Assembly (NCBI GenBank): GCA_004026145.2
Contig: CP034980.1
Coordinates: forward strand, 7,431,667 to 7,495,666
DNA length: 64,000 nucleotides
Source of the DNA: Takifugu bimaculatus
Lineage: Eukaryota; Chordata; Actinopteri; Tetraodontiformes; Tetraodontidae
Direction: 5' to 3'
Positions 23,401-37,559 of this stretch are shown here, in pieces; within the stretch, counting starts at the first letter, position 1, and the number at the start of each line of letters is the position of its first letter. The position numbers and the translations under genes are program-made. The notes under the pieces were generated by a model. That model was not told the DNA's origin. It made no database searches and saw nothing but the letters and a program-made list of their open reading frames with translations.

Positions 23401-26400
23401 ACCCACTTACTGTACGTCAACAAATTCAGCGGGACAATAGTGACTGATTCACATTACACAGATAACCCCTGCAGGGGGGAAGGCTGTTACAGGCCAGGTC
23501 CAAATGCTCTGCCACCAATTCGATCACTTGTTTTCATTCTGGGATGGAAGAATCTGACTGTGTGCGTGACTGCAGAGCAGAGACGGGTCTTCCATTGTTG
23601 CCAAGTTCACTTCAGGATCTGAGCAAATGTCATGAAGTCAGGAGGAGATGCAGGCTGTTCTCTTCTCTTCAGTGCCTGCACTGTGAATGTGCAGCTACCT
23701 GTAAATGTCACACCTCCAATACCATCGGAAAACGCCATTCAAGGCATTTCAGGAGCATTTTCAAACTAGGTTTTCAACACCTGTTATCCTGTCTAAACAG
23801 GGTAGCCACTCCTGTTGGAACAATAGGAAAACCTTAACAGGTTCTCCACTAATAGCTCCAACAATGATCATAGGAACAATTGGTGGAACTCCCTTGACTT
23901 CTTCTGGGCCGGGGCCTGCTCAGGATTCAGTACAATGAGCGAGAGAGACAGAGCAGTAATGCCGCGTACAGCAGCATGACCAGAATTGTTCAAGAATTTA
24001 CATCAATAGCTAAATCATTTTAAGATGCTTTCAGTCTAAGAGATGGTACTATTTCACAACAATGCCAAGAAACCCCGGTGCTGTTTACAATACAGCATTA
24101 TATATTTTCTGATAGTTGTTTGTTTGTATTTTAGCATGTTACATGCATGTTATTTTAAGATGCCATTTTAGGCTCCGAGAAGTATTTTTTCTTTTTAAAT
24201 ATTCGTTCATTTAAAATTTGTGATGGTATAATGTACACATTACTAGTATCTAGTGATCGAAATATTGCTACTCATCCATCTAGCCTAAGTAGCTTTTTAC
24301 TTGGGTCTACCAAAGCTACAGTAAATGTAGCATTCTGATTTAAGTAGACAGTCATTTTTAAATGCTGTCTGACTGGTTTTAGCTCCATGTTTGTTACCTG
24401 GGGGGCATTGTCTGCTCCCTCTTGGTTCTGGCTGCAGTGTCACATGTCGTGCACTGCTACGTTCGCTCCCTGCTGAAGTGAACACTGCTGCACCTGACTC
24501 ACAATCTTAGATTTGCAGCATGAGAAGTGAAGGAGCATTACCATACTGTTGACACCTGCCTTGTCCAGCAGTAGCACACATTTGCCTTTTATTAGGTCAA
24601 TAAACTCCCTTATTCATCCCCACACAGGCGCTGTTTTACAAGTAAACAATGCTGTGTGACATTTGTAAGCTCTTAAATCCATTGTGGCTGGAGAGAAACC
24701 CTGCGCCTGTGTGGAGGAGATAAATAGTGATCTTTGATGGGCAACATCACAGCAACAATAAAAGCTCTCCCCATCAGTTCATTTTGAAGCAAGCGGTGAT
24801 TGTCTATAACCTGTCACAGACATTTACAGACAATTGGTAGGCATGAAATCAGTGTGATTTGAAATTATATCTGACAAGCTGTGTTTTCCTCATCACATCA
24901 GTCATTTCAACCACTCTGCTGTCACCAGGAGCCTGGCAGCATTCCTACGTAATTTGATTGAGGATCATGATGAGGTGAGCGCTGAAGCCTTATCTTTAGC
25001 GAGATAGTGACTCTCAACTAAGACTACGTTGAGTGAGGGGCAAACAAGATCTGACAGGATCGGTGTAGCCATGTGAACCATCACATGATCACCTCCATAG
25101 TGTGTGTGCCAATTCCAATGGCAGTTTGTTACGTCCCTATAAACATTAAGTCGTTCCATGAAATGTTGGAAGTGATGCTTTTCTGTCACATGTCCTGGAG
25201 CTGCCCTGCAGGAACTATTGGTGAGTTCTAAATCATAGTTAGCTGCCATGTGTCAGCCGGACAACTGGGAAGGATATGGTATTAAAAGTAGCAACGCGAG
25301 GCAGAATGTTCACCAAACCAGTAAATATAACTAATTTCACCAAAAGCCTGAGTTGAACCTTATGGGTGAAAATTCTCTCCTGCTGAAATAAAACGAGTGA
25401 TCATAAACATTTAGTGTTTGCAAAGTTGATTCTGTGAAACAAAGTCAATCAGAATGCAGAAAATGAGTTTAAGAACATTTTTAAATGGCTGCTGCAGGAA
25501 GTCAAGTGTTAAAATTTGACTGCAGGGAGGTGGTAATGGATGGTTAAATGTTGGAGTTCATGACGTCATGTCATCCTGGTGGCTGTAGAGAACTAAACAT
25601 GTTATCAAGTAAGGGGAAGAGAATTAAAGTTGATATCTTTAACAAAAAACCTGAAAATGCTACAGATGTGCACAGTATAGCCACACTCTACATGGCTGCT
25701 TCTGTCCTCTTTTCAGTCTCACACACATCAGACACAGACTTCTTTTGTTGCTTAAATGTCATCAGCAGAGGGAAGCCAGAAATGATAAAGACCCCAATTG
25801 ACCAATTCCATGGCAACTGTCTCAGCTCATCTGTGATGGATCGCAGGGACGGAGTAGGAGTGAAAACACCAACATACTGAGAATGAAGAAACATCTTCAT
25901 TTGAACAAGTAAGGGACAACAGATACGGGTGATGCAAACACCGGTTCCATTTTACACAAAGGATAATTTTGCAAAGCAAAGCTAGCAGGTATAACACTTG
26001 GGTGTTTGGACACAAAAGGCTGGGAACACTCATAGATTAGAGGACACCCTTTGGTTTGCTTCTCTAATGTTTTCCTCCACCATTCATGACAACCATGAAA
26101 GCCTTATCAACCAAACAAAGACCCTCCATCTCTTGCTGTAGCTGTTCACACCCCTCAGACTACCCAAATGATATTTATAGACGTGCACGCTCTTCGGTGG
26201 AGTGCTGACTCTCGGTGGACAAAGGAATCACCGCAACCAGCTGCTCTCCCATTCAGGAAGCGAAAGGCTAACATTTGTGCAATTGTCTCTGCAGAGGCAC
26301 CCATGACACACTCATAATGCAGCCGTGCCAGATTCACTTACCCAAACGTGCAATGAAAGGCATTCTTACCTTTTTGAGTCTGCCCCTCATCCATGTCTTC

Positions 26401-26406
26401 TTCCAT
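17428..26406 (-). CDS. gpm6a: Neuronal membrane glycoprotein M6-a (PLP/DM20 family)
   Basis: A four-pass membrane protein of neuronal growth cones that promotes filopodium and neurite formation. Coding exons: 26406-26370 (MEEDMDEGQTQK), 20706-20514, 20341-20184, 19439-19286, 18749-18673, 18513-18447, 17580-17428. After removing one extra base in each of two exons the product is 278 aa, the human length. Seen: the first helix with CLGGIPYPSLIATILLYAGV, GCGHEALSGTV, the second helix ending MVEGFF, KDLYGDFKITTCGRC, the large second extracellular loop with paired cysteines, helix 4, and the conserved tail RMQKYEDIKSKEEQELHD ending KERLNAYT, which separates it from gpm6b and plp1. Exon 3 is 158 rather than 157 bases (extra base about 20313) and exon 6 is 67 rather than 66 (about 18462). 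Conservation elsewhere is too high for a pseudogene. The 5.7-kb first intron separates the start exon. Teleosts have two gpm6a copies; which one this is cannot be decided here. Confidence 0.93.
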
Positions 26407-29400
26407 TGTGCTGATTCTGGTTTGCAGTAGCCAGAAATGTAGAAAACAAAATCGGTTTTGTGGTGCTGTTTATTTTTTTTCAGGGATAGTCCACAGAGCA
26501 CTTGGTTCCTTCCTCTGTCTCACTTTTGCACTTAATCTAGACGTGCCAGTCAGCTGTGGTCTCTGTCAGTCGGTGGTGCGAGGGATCACTGAGTCTTTGT
26601 GGTGCTGTTCATTGCGAGCTGCTACAGCAAGTGTTAAAATCCTCCTTGGTCCCCAGTGGAGGAGGAGGAGGAGGGGGGGATGGAGCAGAGGGTGGTCTCT
26701 GTGCTCAACAGAAAGGCGCATGTGTGACCAGAGGGGCCATATGCGCACGTTTAGTAGCTGTGTGACTAACGGACTTAAGCATAACATTTGCCTTTGGACT
26801 AAAGACTGAACAGTGGATGTAGATTTTCCAGCCTTGTGTTCAAATATGTGCATGATGATCATATCCAATCACTCCCATGACACCCCTGGATCTCTGAGTA
26901 GTTTAGTCCATCATGCCCCCCACCCCTCTCCATGGCACTGACTCTATTACATTCATTTAACCTGTCCTTAAATAAGGGCGGGGGGACGTCTGATTTAGAA
27001 TAGGATTCTCCCTATCCTATTTGTCACACAGATTCAATTATACCGTCACCCAGGGGTGTCTGGGATTAGTTTCATGTCAGTGTACATGTGAAGACATGCA
27101 CGGCATGAGTCAATGTTACCCCCGTTGGGCAATTTTAAGATTTGAACTCCAGGATGTGACATTCTCATGGTCAGAAAGCATTTTGGCTGTCAGTTTTAGT
27201 CATTTTTTCCAGCTTCCTTAATTTCTCCTGAGCTATCACGGATAAAGCCCTGGCTCCCACCATATTTGAAATGAACAATGCACATGACTTAAATCCAGAC
27301 ACAGACGAAGGTTCAGAGCCGGACAGTTCGGACAGGTGGGTTATATGAAACTTTAATGATCCCTAAGGGAAAACTTGTGGAAGTTGGAAGGAAACAGATT
27401 GAGAGGAATAAATATTAAATCATAGAGGGAGAATACTGCGAAGGCCCAGTTGTGACATGGAAGATGGCTTTAGTTCAGATTTTTAGGATGAAACGTAAGA
27501 TTTGTTTTCTACAATAACCAGTATCACTTGTACATGAACTGATACTTTCATTCTGTTTTTGTTTTTTCAGCTCTTAGATGATCTTGTGCAGATGTTCATT
27601 TCTGCTCTTGGTCAAGTCATTTTTATTAGTAATTATTTAAATATTTCACTATGCATCTAATGACTAATTAATGCTAGGTCTAATGTTTTATTAATGTGTT
27701 ATATCTTAATTCCGCAATAATCATGAATAATAATTTACCCTTTTCTTCCACATATGCAGCAATGACTGCTGGCTGGTGGCTGGTTGGGTTAATCCAGCTG
27801 TCCTTTACCATCACAGATGAGCTTCTGCTTTCTTAAAACAAATTAAATTATTTGTCCGGATTATTTTAATCAGGGCATTTGCAGTGGCAACACTGCTGCA
27901 TTATCTGCTGGTGCAGATTTCCTTCTGTTATTCCTTTTGACCACTTTCTCTTTTATCTAATTCCTCCAGTCTGCACTCAGTGTAGTTCTTGGAAAGAGAG
28001 CCACATACTGTATTTGTTTAACATTTAAAGGGTATTGTGGGGACATGCCTCTACTGCAGAGGCATTTAGTTCCCATTGATAAAATCTTGTCCTGAACTGT
28101 GGTGTTGTTACTCAGTAACTTTTTCAAGTTACAAGCTCACTTTACTTTTATTAATAAAATGATTTACTTGAATTAATTTACTCAAAATATTAAAATGCCA
28201 ACTTTGAATGTAATGATAATGTCTGTAAACTTAATGAATGATATCTTTCTTTATCTATTTGTGTGATACTGTGGAGATGCACAGAGGGGTGTTAACAGAT
28301 TTACTGTGAGAGTTCGGGAAGGGTTCTTTTTCCCCCCCTAAGGGAATCCTTGGATTAGAATCCACCCACCTTCTGCTAGATGTGCAACTGTCTATGCATC
28401 TAAAGATCTGACCCCCTCCCCTGATGCATCTCCTCACCCTCACCATTTGAGCTCCTTTCACCTTGTAGATGATCATGATGCCATTTGAAGAAAAAAAAAT
28501 CACCAGATGAAACAGTTCTCTTAGAGAATGTTATGCACCATTAGTTTGTAAAAGCGTTGTTTTAAATGTCATATTTCCATAAGAGATACTGGCTGCTTTG
28601 CTTGTATGAATGCATGCATGTGCAGGCTGCAGTGCTGCAGCCAATCCCCTGTGCTCATGATCAACAGAAGGAGCCAAAGAAGCTCACAGTAAGCTTATTA
28701 AAGTCTCTTGGCTGAACACCATGTGGGGCTTGCTAGTTGCCATAGCAACGGAGCCCTAGATATTGTCCACAAGGCAACGCATGTTGCTTTAGTAGAAATA
28801 TAAACATCACATGACAAGTCACACCACCATGACAAGCACTTTATATGTTAAGCCCATCTTTCTGATGACTCTTATAAAGACTTTATAATGTGAAAAGATG
28901 ATCTGTACACGGCACAGGAGTTTAGGTTCTATGTATACGTAACATTACTGTCTGCCGAGTCGAGCTGCATGTCGAAATTTGTATTTTTCTGTAAAAAGCT
29001 AAAAAGAAAAAAGCGTTCAGCTGCAGCGATGAAAACCCCAGTTTTGATCCACCATCTGCACAAATCAACAGGCGTCAGTGCTCCTGATCTTAAGTGCGGA
29101 TGTGTGTTCACGCCCAGTCAAGCTGAGGCAAATCAAAAGCCAATGAAAGATTAAGGAGCCATGGGAATACAGCACCCCTGAGAGGCAGAGAGAGGCTGGA
29201 ACAGCTATTGACCACTGTGGGGGGAAAAAAGTGGGGTTATTCTCAGAGATCTGGCTAGACTGACGTGAGGGTTGATAAATTAATTTCTAAACAGAATTAT
29301 GTCTCAGCCTTCACATGAGCTGAAACAAATGCATTCACCTCACTTCAGGTCAAATTCTTTTGCATGTGTGACTGGGGATTGGAGGTTGTCATTCCTCTGA

Positions 29401-32400
29401 AAGTGCAGGCTTGTGTGAAACAGGCAGTCATGTATTTTTCACCAGCTTCACAGCTCAGTTGTACTGTACACCGACAATCTGTGAGTGCCATGAGCCTTGG
29501 TTTATGCAGAGCTGAGTAACTGGCACAGGAAAAAAAATGCTATTCATATATAGAAGAGTCTTTATGGTTAATTGTAATATCAATAATGCACAAGAGCACT
29601 GTTGGTTTGTTAAGATACTCCTCCCACGAGGGGTTGTAGGGACTACACTGCTGTACTGGAGGAGAGACTTGTGTCCCAGTTTTGGGCCAAGGTTGGGGAG
29701 GCTCCATGAGCAAAGGCCTGGCTACCAGGCAGCCATGCAGCCCCTGGCAATGGGCACCTTCTCCAGGCCTGGCTCCAAGCCAAGGCTCTCAGCAGGGTTC
29801 ACCACGGTTTAATTTTATTTATTTCATACACTATTCATCTGGACTTTTATCTTTAGGATCAATTAGGAAGGTAATCAGGGAAATGCTTCCCAATTGCTGC
29901 TTCTGTCGATATCACAGCTGGAGCAGCATGTTTGGTTTCCAGGGGTTTGAATGTCTGAAGAAGGTTCTGTTCCTGACTTAATGCTGCCTCCTACTGGCAT
30001 AAATACGCATAGACGAATGATAAGGGGCATCACAAACACGCATATGCCATATTTTCAGACTTTTTCTTGCAACTGAAACTGCAGATTTATGATTAAAAAG
30101 TAATCTCTAAAATAGAAAAGGTAAAATACAGAGGCCACTGACGGCAGGGCAGGTTTATTTATATAGCACTATTCATAGTGCTTTTCAAGACAGGCAAAAC
30201 GGATAGCGAGTAAGAAATGAATAATAAAGGCTTTATTGAAATAGTGAAAATAAGAGAAGGAAAACCTCTTTTCGGAAGGTCTGAGCGAATAATAATGTTT
30301 AAGGCCTGATTTAAAGAGTTGAGTATGACAGCAGACGTTCAGGACGTTTGTTCCACAGGTGCGAACTAGTAACTAAACGCTGCTCTTTATATGGAGGTAT
30401 GTATGTTAAATATTGTATAAGTCAGTCTGAAGTATTTAGGCCCAAGACCACTCGGTGCTTTTTAGACAAGTAGTGAGATTTTGAAGTCTGTTCTTTGACA
30501 CGGGGGCAGTGATTACGCAGGCGTAATGTGTTCCACCATCTTTGTGTTAGTCAGGTGAGATGAGGTCTTCTGAATAGCCGCAGCTGTCTGATTTTGTTTT
30601 TTTTTTTTTAAGACCTGTAAACACACCGTTGCTATAAACCAGCCTGCTGCAATGAACACAAGGCATTAAAATAAACAGAATCTTTTGCGCCGTGTTCCTT
30701 TCTGTTTTTTATCGACCAAAGGAAAAACCAACAAGCATATTTTATCCAGTGTTGAAAAATGACACGAGGTTTACTGTTTGCACACATGCACCTTTCACAG
30801 GACATAATTACATGTCAACTGGTCCCCAGAATAAGGTTCGGTCACCAAACCAGATAAATCTGTTACATTCACAGAAATATGACTGATGACCTGCAGAAGT
30901 AGCTGGTAATGAAACTTCTGGTGTCACCATTTTTTATTTTTCTACTAATGTTTTCAGCTCCTGTCTGCACAAACCCCACCTCACATTTTCTCCATCCAAA
31001 GCTAAATATGAACCCTGGGTAACTGAGCAGGGTAGAGAAGCCCCTCTCCATGCCTGAGCTCTGAGCCCTGATGGAGAATGATTCCTGCTTCCCTCTGGTT
31101 TGTGGGCTCAGGCATTATTTCTGTCAGACTGGTATTAATGCCCTCAGAGGTCAGGCATTGAGCTTGTGTGAGCAGCAGCTCCTGGTGCTTTTGTTCAATA
31201 AAGTCAGACACTGGCTGAACATTTTTGATTCTAAGAACAGAACTGTGGAAATATAAGTAAATAGATAACTTTTCCCAGAGGGAGAGTCAATATATATATT
31301 TTCCAACCAATGTGTGCTTTTCCCCTCTCCTGCTATCAAACCCTGCCTCCTGTTGGTTTAAATACCGGTAGTGGAGACCTACTGCACTCTCTGCTCTGCT
31401 GCACCTGGTTTACAGTTCAATGATTTTGTCGGTGTGCTTTTTTTTCTGTCAGTTGCAGCTTTGTAATATAGATCAGTTGAAAAGTGTTTTTCTTGTTGGG
31501 GAAAAAAAGATGATTTTGAGGAAATTATTGTTGCCACAAGGCAAATTATCCACTGGTTATTTCATTATAACTATCACCTTTCTGTATAATTCAATTAATG
31601 TCTTTATTTAGCTTCTTTGGGGGAAAAAAGTTCACCCTCATTATAGATGTGAAGCCAGCAACTCTGCAGATTTTAGACCTCTCATTAGGCTTCACACAAC
31701 ATGGGGTCATTAAGCTTTCAAAGCCAGTATTACTGCCCCGAGTCTGGCTACCCATCAGCATCACCTTCTCTAAATGGAGTTTTTGTTCTAAACCTGTAAT
31801 TCTCAGCTGAAAAGTCAGTTTAGCCTCTCGTACTCCATTAGCCGTTCTTTAGCTACTACAAGTTGTGTGTTGTGCAGTTTAGCCAACTTCTAAGTATTCA
31901 GTGCAGTCTTAAATATTCATATTATTCAATTTTCAAAGTTGACAGTGTTGCAGTCTGGAGCCTGCTGAGTTGCATTCTCTGGTTTTTATAAACGCGGAGT
32001 CGCAAATTGGTCTTTTCAGGTCCGGAGCCTCTTGTCTTTCAGATTTTAAAGTGTTCTTTTTGACACTTTTCAGTGGATTTCAGGATCCATGTTGTCATGT
32101 TTATATTTCATGAGATATTTTGCACTTGTCTCACCTTAATATATTATATATCTTAGATGTGTGTGTTAATATTCAGCTCCTTTTGTCAAGTGCTTCTTTT
32201 GTCTGTATTTTTGAGGTGTTTATTTTGTGTCCATGCTGTACAATTCTCTTGTTTCCCTTATGTCTTTTTCAAATTCGACACCTCTTCCTTTGTTTTTCTC
32301 ACCTGCTTGACTGCCTCCTACCCCATTGTGTTGCACCTCTGTCTCTAGATTTATTTATAACCTCGTCTAATTCCTGGTGCTGAGAATCTTGTGTGTTTAC

Positions 32401-32841
32401 TGCTCTTGTTTCAGATGTTTCACAGTTTACATCTGCTTGTACATCCCAATTGTGGTAGTAGCTTATTGTTTTTTTTTGTTTTAATTAAAATATAAAATGT
32501 ACATCCCACTTTGTCTGCTTCAGTAAGAAATCCACAAAACCTAAACTTGTGCTTTTCTGCCGCTCTTTACTGACAATTTAAAAGAAACTCATTCCTGCAA
32601 AAAAGAAAAGTACAGTAGCGAAAAGCACCGTCCAGTTTACAAATCAGCTCCATCCAGTTGTTGGCACTCAAACTTGGTACGTCTAATTTTTGCGTTGAAA
32701 CAATTAAATTCGACAACCACGCAGGGCGCGACGTTATGTAAAGACAACATAATTGTGGGTGTGCGGTTTTCAAAGCAGTTTAATTGTGTTATGCTCTACA
32801 CATCAGGTCTATTTATCAAACAGAGAATGATGGATACTGCC
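26407..32841. other. Gene-free stretch upstream of gpm6a and downstream of asb5
   Basis: No conserved exon was recognised on either strand. Contents seen: a short GGA-repeat/G-rich patch at about 26658-26679 close to the gpm6a start, and a candidate degenerate interspersed repeat at about 30147-30620. The part near 26.4-27 kb should hold the gpm6a 5' UTR and promoter. Confidence 0.5.
30147..30620. repeat. Candidate degenerate teleost interspersed repeat
   Basis: The segment opens with GTTTATTTATATAGCAC followed by AGTGCTTTTCAAGACAGG, wording I associate with dispersed teleost repeats (a 'tttatatagcac ... agtgctttaca' core). It then continues without coding potential into a T-rich stretch near 30597-30609. 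Class and boundaries cannot be fixed without a repeat library, and no target-site duplication was identified. Confidence 0.4.
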
Positions 32842-32847
32842 TTTATT
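32842..32847 (-). promoter_or_regulatory. asb5: Candidate polyadenylation signal of asb5 (AATAAA on minus)
   Basis: TTTATT on plus, AATAAA on the transcript strand, about 270 bases past the asb5 stop codon. Assigned from sequence and position only. Confidence 0.45.
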
Positions 32848-33115
32848 ACATTATATTCTCAAAAAGTCAAGGTTCCAAGTTGCATCCATCTGTTGTGGTC
32901 ATTGTAAATATCAAAAATATATTCAAAATGCAACATACCATAATTGTACACCTTTTGCTTATTTCTATAGTAGTTCTTGCAGACCTTATTGGTTACCTTT
33001 GTGAGTACAGGTACAAAAATTCAGCTTTACAAACATCTGGCTCCACCGTTTGGTGGATTTACCTAATTTCTGTTTGGACGTAGGCGACAGGTCATTAGCT
33101 CAAGCTTTCCAGCCT

Positions 33116-36100
33116 TCAGTGATACTGCAGGTAGCTCCTGAGCCTATTTGGCAGGGGTAGATGGGCCAGAAGATGGAGCCTGTCCCGGCCAACACAGTTC
33201 CTGATGCACTGGCGACACAGCTGGCTGAGCAGTCGTGGAGTAGCTATAAAAATTAGACAGTGTGAGAGCTGGGAGTGACTGTCTAAGTCCAAATATGCTG
33301 GCTTTGGGGATGGACTTGTGTAGGAACAAAGGCTGTACATAAAAAAGATGTTTGAACCTTCATATAGGAGGAGGAAGCCCTCGGTTAGACTGCTGGGTGG
33401 AGCCACGTCTACCGGTCTCTGAAATTCTGTGTTCCGGGCATTAATGTCTGCCCCGAAGTCCAGCAGCAGCTTCACAACTTCTGTGCTGTCTTTTTCAGCA
33501 GCTGCATGTAAAGGTGAATCCAGGGATTTGCCTTTCTGTACATTTGCACCTGCACACATAACAGTGAGTACACTTTAAGTTCTTGCCTCACTTTGTGTGT
33601 CGTCTTTTTTTTTGGTTTTTCATTTCTGGAAAATGACTCAGTAGCCCAAGGCAAACAAGAAAGGTTTCAAGTCATGATCAGTCAGCTGCGGGCTGCTGCT
33701 AGAAATCAAACTTTCCATATCTGACTGCCAATTTTATGCTTTTTGGGAGGAAAGAGTCACTGTTCACATTTATATCTGCTTAAATTACTCAACCTAAAGG
33801 CGATATTTGCCAAAGAAACCTCTTTTCTGCCTGTATGCCTGTGCAGATGCTGAGGTAGGACGTGAGGTTGGCATCAGGAAACATTGCTGCAAACTGACCT
33901 TCCCTCAGGAGCTTACTGGCACACTCCAGCTCCTGGCAGATGCAGGCTGTATATAGCGCTGTGCCCAGGTGAGGAATGTCCATATCCACATCTGCCCCCC
34001 AAGTTAACAGAGCTTCCACACACCCATAATGACCTGAAAGTAATGGAGCATGACCACAGTAATCAGTAAATGGCAGTAGGAGATAATTCTCCAAGCTGTC
34101 TCCTCGGGTCATGTTTGAATTTATTTTTAAAGCTCTTTTTCTGGTGGGGAAAACGACTTTGGCGGAGCGACTGGCCCACGCTCACGGCCATTTCAAACTG
34201 CCAGAATTTTAATGAAAGTTTAGCTCCTGTCTTATTTAATAACAGTCGATAATGTAGAGATACATATTTAAATAGCTGCACTGCAGCAGTCATGAATTTA
34301 GTGCACATTATCTGTACATATAGTGATGACCTTCAACAATTTTGTGATACCCAAGAGTCACATGACTTATTTCAGCTGTGCACTGCTTTTAAAATTGGGG
34401 GGAATAATGTTTCGTATACCGGTATACATAACATTGCCATAATATTCCGTTGCCTCATCGGGAAGGGGGAGTTTGCTGCGACGGATGCCTTAAATATGTA
34501 TAGATTTTGTCTCTGCTGTGAGAATTACCCAAAATAACGGAGTCTTGCGATTCTGAACGTGTTTCGTTCCGTTATAATTTACCTTTACTTGTTGCTTCGT
34601 GCATAGGTGAGGGATGGTACACCAGGCTCTGGGGCTGTGCTCCATTTTCCAAAAGAATTTCTGTGCATGCCACACTTCCCACTGTACAGGCATTGAACAG
34701 AGGGGTGGTTCCATCAATCGTCAGAGCATTGACCTGTAAACACATAGTTTTTTTTAGCTCTTATTTTTAGGCCTAGCTTAATCGGGCAGATGTGAACATC
34801 CTTGGGACTTCTGAAGGAGAATTCAGCTCCATAATGACATTCTTTCCCTACAGAGCATTTAAGAAAAGAATTTCCAGTGTAAATGCGATACTCACATTTG
34901 CTCCTGCATCAATAAGAGCTCTGGCGCAGGCGACATGGTCTCCAACACAGGCCTCGTGAAGGGGCGTCACATGGTCTATTGTCAGAACGTTTACGCTGTG
35001 ACCCTGAACACAGACACGGGAATTAGAGGCATTAAAAGTGACATTAAACCTTTGCTAATGTACTCGTGATGGGCTCAACAAGGTTAATGACACCGCTGCC
35101 AGAATTGATTTGAATAAGAACAAAATGTTTTAAAACCGTTTATGTCCAATAGTTGCTGTTTTGCGGCCATGAGTAGTCCATGGACGCGATGGGACCTGCA
35201 CTTTTCATCCGTTCAGTACAGGAAAAGGAAAAAAATAAACAAAGCAATGAACCCTCCCCGTCTGTTAAAATAAAAAATGAACAGTTTGTACTTAAACTTG
35301 CTTATCTTTTCTAACCTTGAATCAATTGATTGATTTGTTGCGTAACACTCCAGGCTCATTTCTGAACTATACCCAACGCATTTAGCTTGCAGCTCTTAAC
35401 GGTCGTCCTCTGCAAACCCACACAATAAACACAATATTTGTTACTGACGAGGAGCTGTTGCTTGTGGCATTTGCCTTTTACATTTCAGATGTTTAGCTGC
35501 GCCTATTTTCATTTGTACCCTATGCCTCTGCAGAATTCTGAACAGCCTGTATTGGCCAATGGGAGGCCACGGCCTCAACAAGTTTCGCAATTAAGATTCA
35601 TTATTGCTATAATGATACAACATCATTTTAATCTGATTACGGTGTTATTTTTGGTAAAAGAGAAATTTGATTGGACTGTTGGAAGGTTGTAAATTAACAA
35701 TGAGGTGCGGCTGGACTTGGATAATTACAGTTAATTGCAGATATGCATAATTACTCCATTTATACCAAAGCGCTGCTCTGATGGATAATAATTTTCCCCT
35801 GAGAGCAGCTCCCAAAGACCCCATTAGTGCATTGGTCTCTGGATGGATTGCAAAATTCACCTGTAAAATGAGGTTCCTCAGAGCCAGGAGCCGGCCCTGA
35901 CTGGCTGCATCATGGAGGGGTGATCGGTCAGCCCAGGATCCTGCAGATCAGGCAAGGTTTCAGTGCATAATGGTCTCTCTTCATTTAGAAACACTGTGCT
36001 GATGCTGTTATACAAAATTACAAAGTAAAGTGATGGAATAAATACAATTTTAATCATGCAAGTGCTGATATTTACACCAGATTTGTGTTGAAAGTACAGT

Positions 36101-37559
36101 TTGCTACAATAAATGACAGAATAATGACAATAACTTGTCATTAATGGTTTAGTAAGAAGCTGGTAAATCAACTCTTGCCTATTGATAAACGACCTTGTCC
36201 TCCTTGTATTGTACAACTGCTAATTAAATTTCCCCAACAGTTTCTTTTTTTTACTGAATTCTTATTTTTCAAACTTCTGAGCTACAGATTCCCGTTCATC
36301 TCGTGACGCCGGTGTGACAGATGGATATTAAAGTTGAAAAACTGGCTGCGGCCGTTCAATATCATTTCGGCAGATAAAAATGTGTCTCCGACTGTGACTC
36401 TCGGCGCACCTGAATCAATATCCAGAATAACGGCTGATGCGTTCCACACTTCATCATCGTCATTCTCATCTTTATCCATTTTTAATCAGACCTCGGTGAT
36501 GATAATCAACGGGAAGTTTCCATTTGAATGCCTGTGATTTTATTTACGCTGGGAATTTTCCCTAACCGACACTAATCTGAAGTGGAAACACACGTGAAAG
36601 GCTGAGTTGCAGACATCAAACAGATTTTTGAGAACAAGGTAAGCTATCTGCAGGACTCTGACTAATAGCCTGGGTCTAGCTGATCAGTATTCTGCAGGCT
36701 GAATTCTCTTTAAATTTAACATCCTCTCGAAAAGCGGATACAGATTATGTCGGCGTCGCGTCGCTCCTTCTCCTCGTAAAGTACCTCCGTCTGTCCCTGG
36801 AAATGTGGAGTGTTGTGTTTGTTGCTGTTGTGAGTGTGAAAGGGTTCACTGCATAGCTGGGAATGGAAACTAGGGCAGGGTGGGGGAAAGGGTGGGGGGG
36901 GGGGGGCAATCATGACTATGTTCTATTAATACTTTAGAGAAAAACACGCTGCCAGCCCTCACTGGCTTCATGTAATATTCAATATAGTTTTTTCAGGATT
37001 TATTTGTACTTAATTTAAATTAATGGAAGAAAAGTAGCATTATTTGTCTGTATGTGGTGTAAAAATGCAGCTAATGGCTGTTGTAAGCCAAGGAAGTTAG
37101 CAATAAAGTATTTATAGCTCATTTATAAACATGGAAAATGTGAATACATGTCTGCTTGTGTGGTCACAGGTGCATATCCTGATTTTTAATCTTTTAAAAT
37201 TAATATTTTCCACTACTTTATACATCTTTGTGTATAGTGTAGACATCATGTAGCTCTTTTGTATATATTTTTTTTAATTTTCTCCAATTATATGAGTTGG
37301 AACTTAAAGGAACCAAACAGTCCTGTACCTACCAAGTGAGTTTATGATGGTACTTACTATGTTGGCCGTAATCATAGAACTCTGCTGATATCCTGGCCGC
37401 CTCTTTGCGGTTCCCCCGGACAATGTAGAAGTACGCAAGCAAGTTGAGGGAAATCTTCACGAAGAGCTTAAAGCAAAACAGCGCCAAGATACTGAGGTAG
37501 ACGTGGGACAACTGGGCCGCAAAAGGCTTGTTGGTCAGGTCCCTCGTCGACTCCGACAT
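33116..37559 (-). CDS. asb5: Ankyrin repeat and SOCS box protein 5
   Basis: The expected role is substrate adaptor of a Cullin5-Elongin B/C E3 ubiquitin ligase, with the ankyrin repeats binding substrate and the SOCS box binding Elongin and Cul5; ASB5 is linked to muscle and arteriogenesis in mammals. Seven exons with matching phases: 37559-37358, 35940-35861, 35003-34896, 34733-34583, 34033-33899, 33549-33358, 33243-33116, giving 331 aa (human 329). Seen: a hydrophobic N-terminal segment (ILALFCFKLFVKISLNLLAY) and GNRKEAARISAEFYDYGQ typical of ASB5; about six ankyrin repeats (HVTPLHEACVGDHVACA, DGTTPLFNACTVGS, DSPLHAAAEKDSTEVV, LLLDFGADINARN); and a C-terminal SOCS box with LCRQCIRNCVG (BC box) and LPLP (Cul5-box region), ending LRSYLQYH. 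It is head to head with ctso across 579 bases. No frame breaks were seen in this gene. Confidence 0.96.
36894..36906. repeat. G homopolymer run in asb5 intron 1
   Basis: Thirteen consecutive G on the plus strand (C on the asb5 transcript). Runs like this are prone to length errors; otherwise unremarkable. Confidence 0.9.

Noticed and set aside
17428..26406. gpm6a as a pseudogene
   Set aside because: Two frameshifts exist, but splice sites, length and sequence are otherwise intact, and the shifts share the insertion pattern seen in other genes.
32120..32383. Hydrophobic 87-codon frame on plus (LLLSSASFVCIFEVFIL...)
   Set aside because: T-rich intergenic DNA translates as hydrophobic residues; no membrane-protein family fits and there is no supporting splice pattern.
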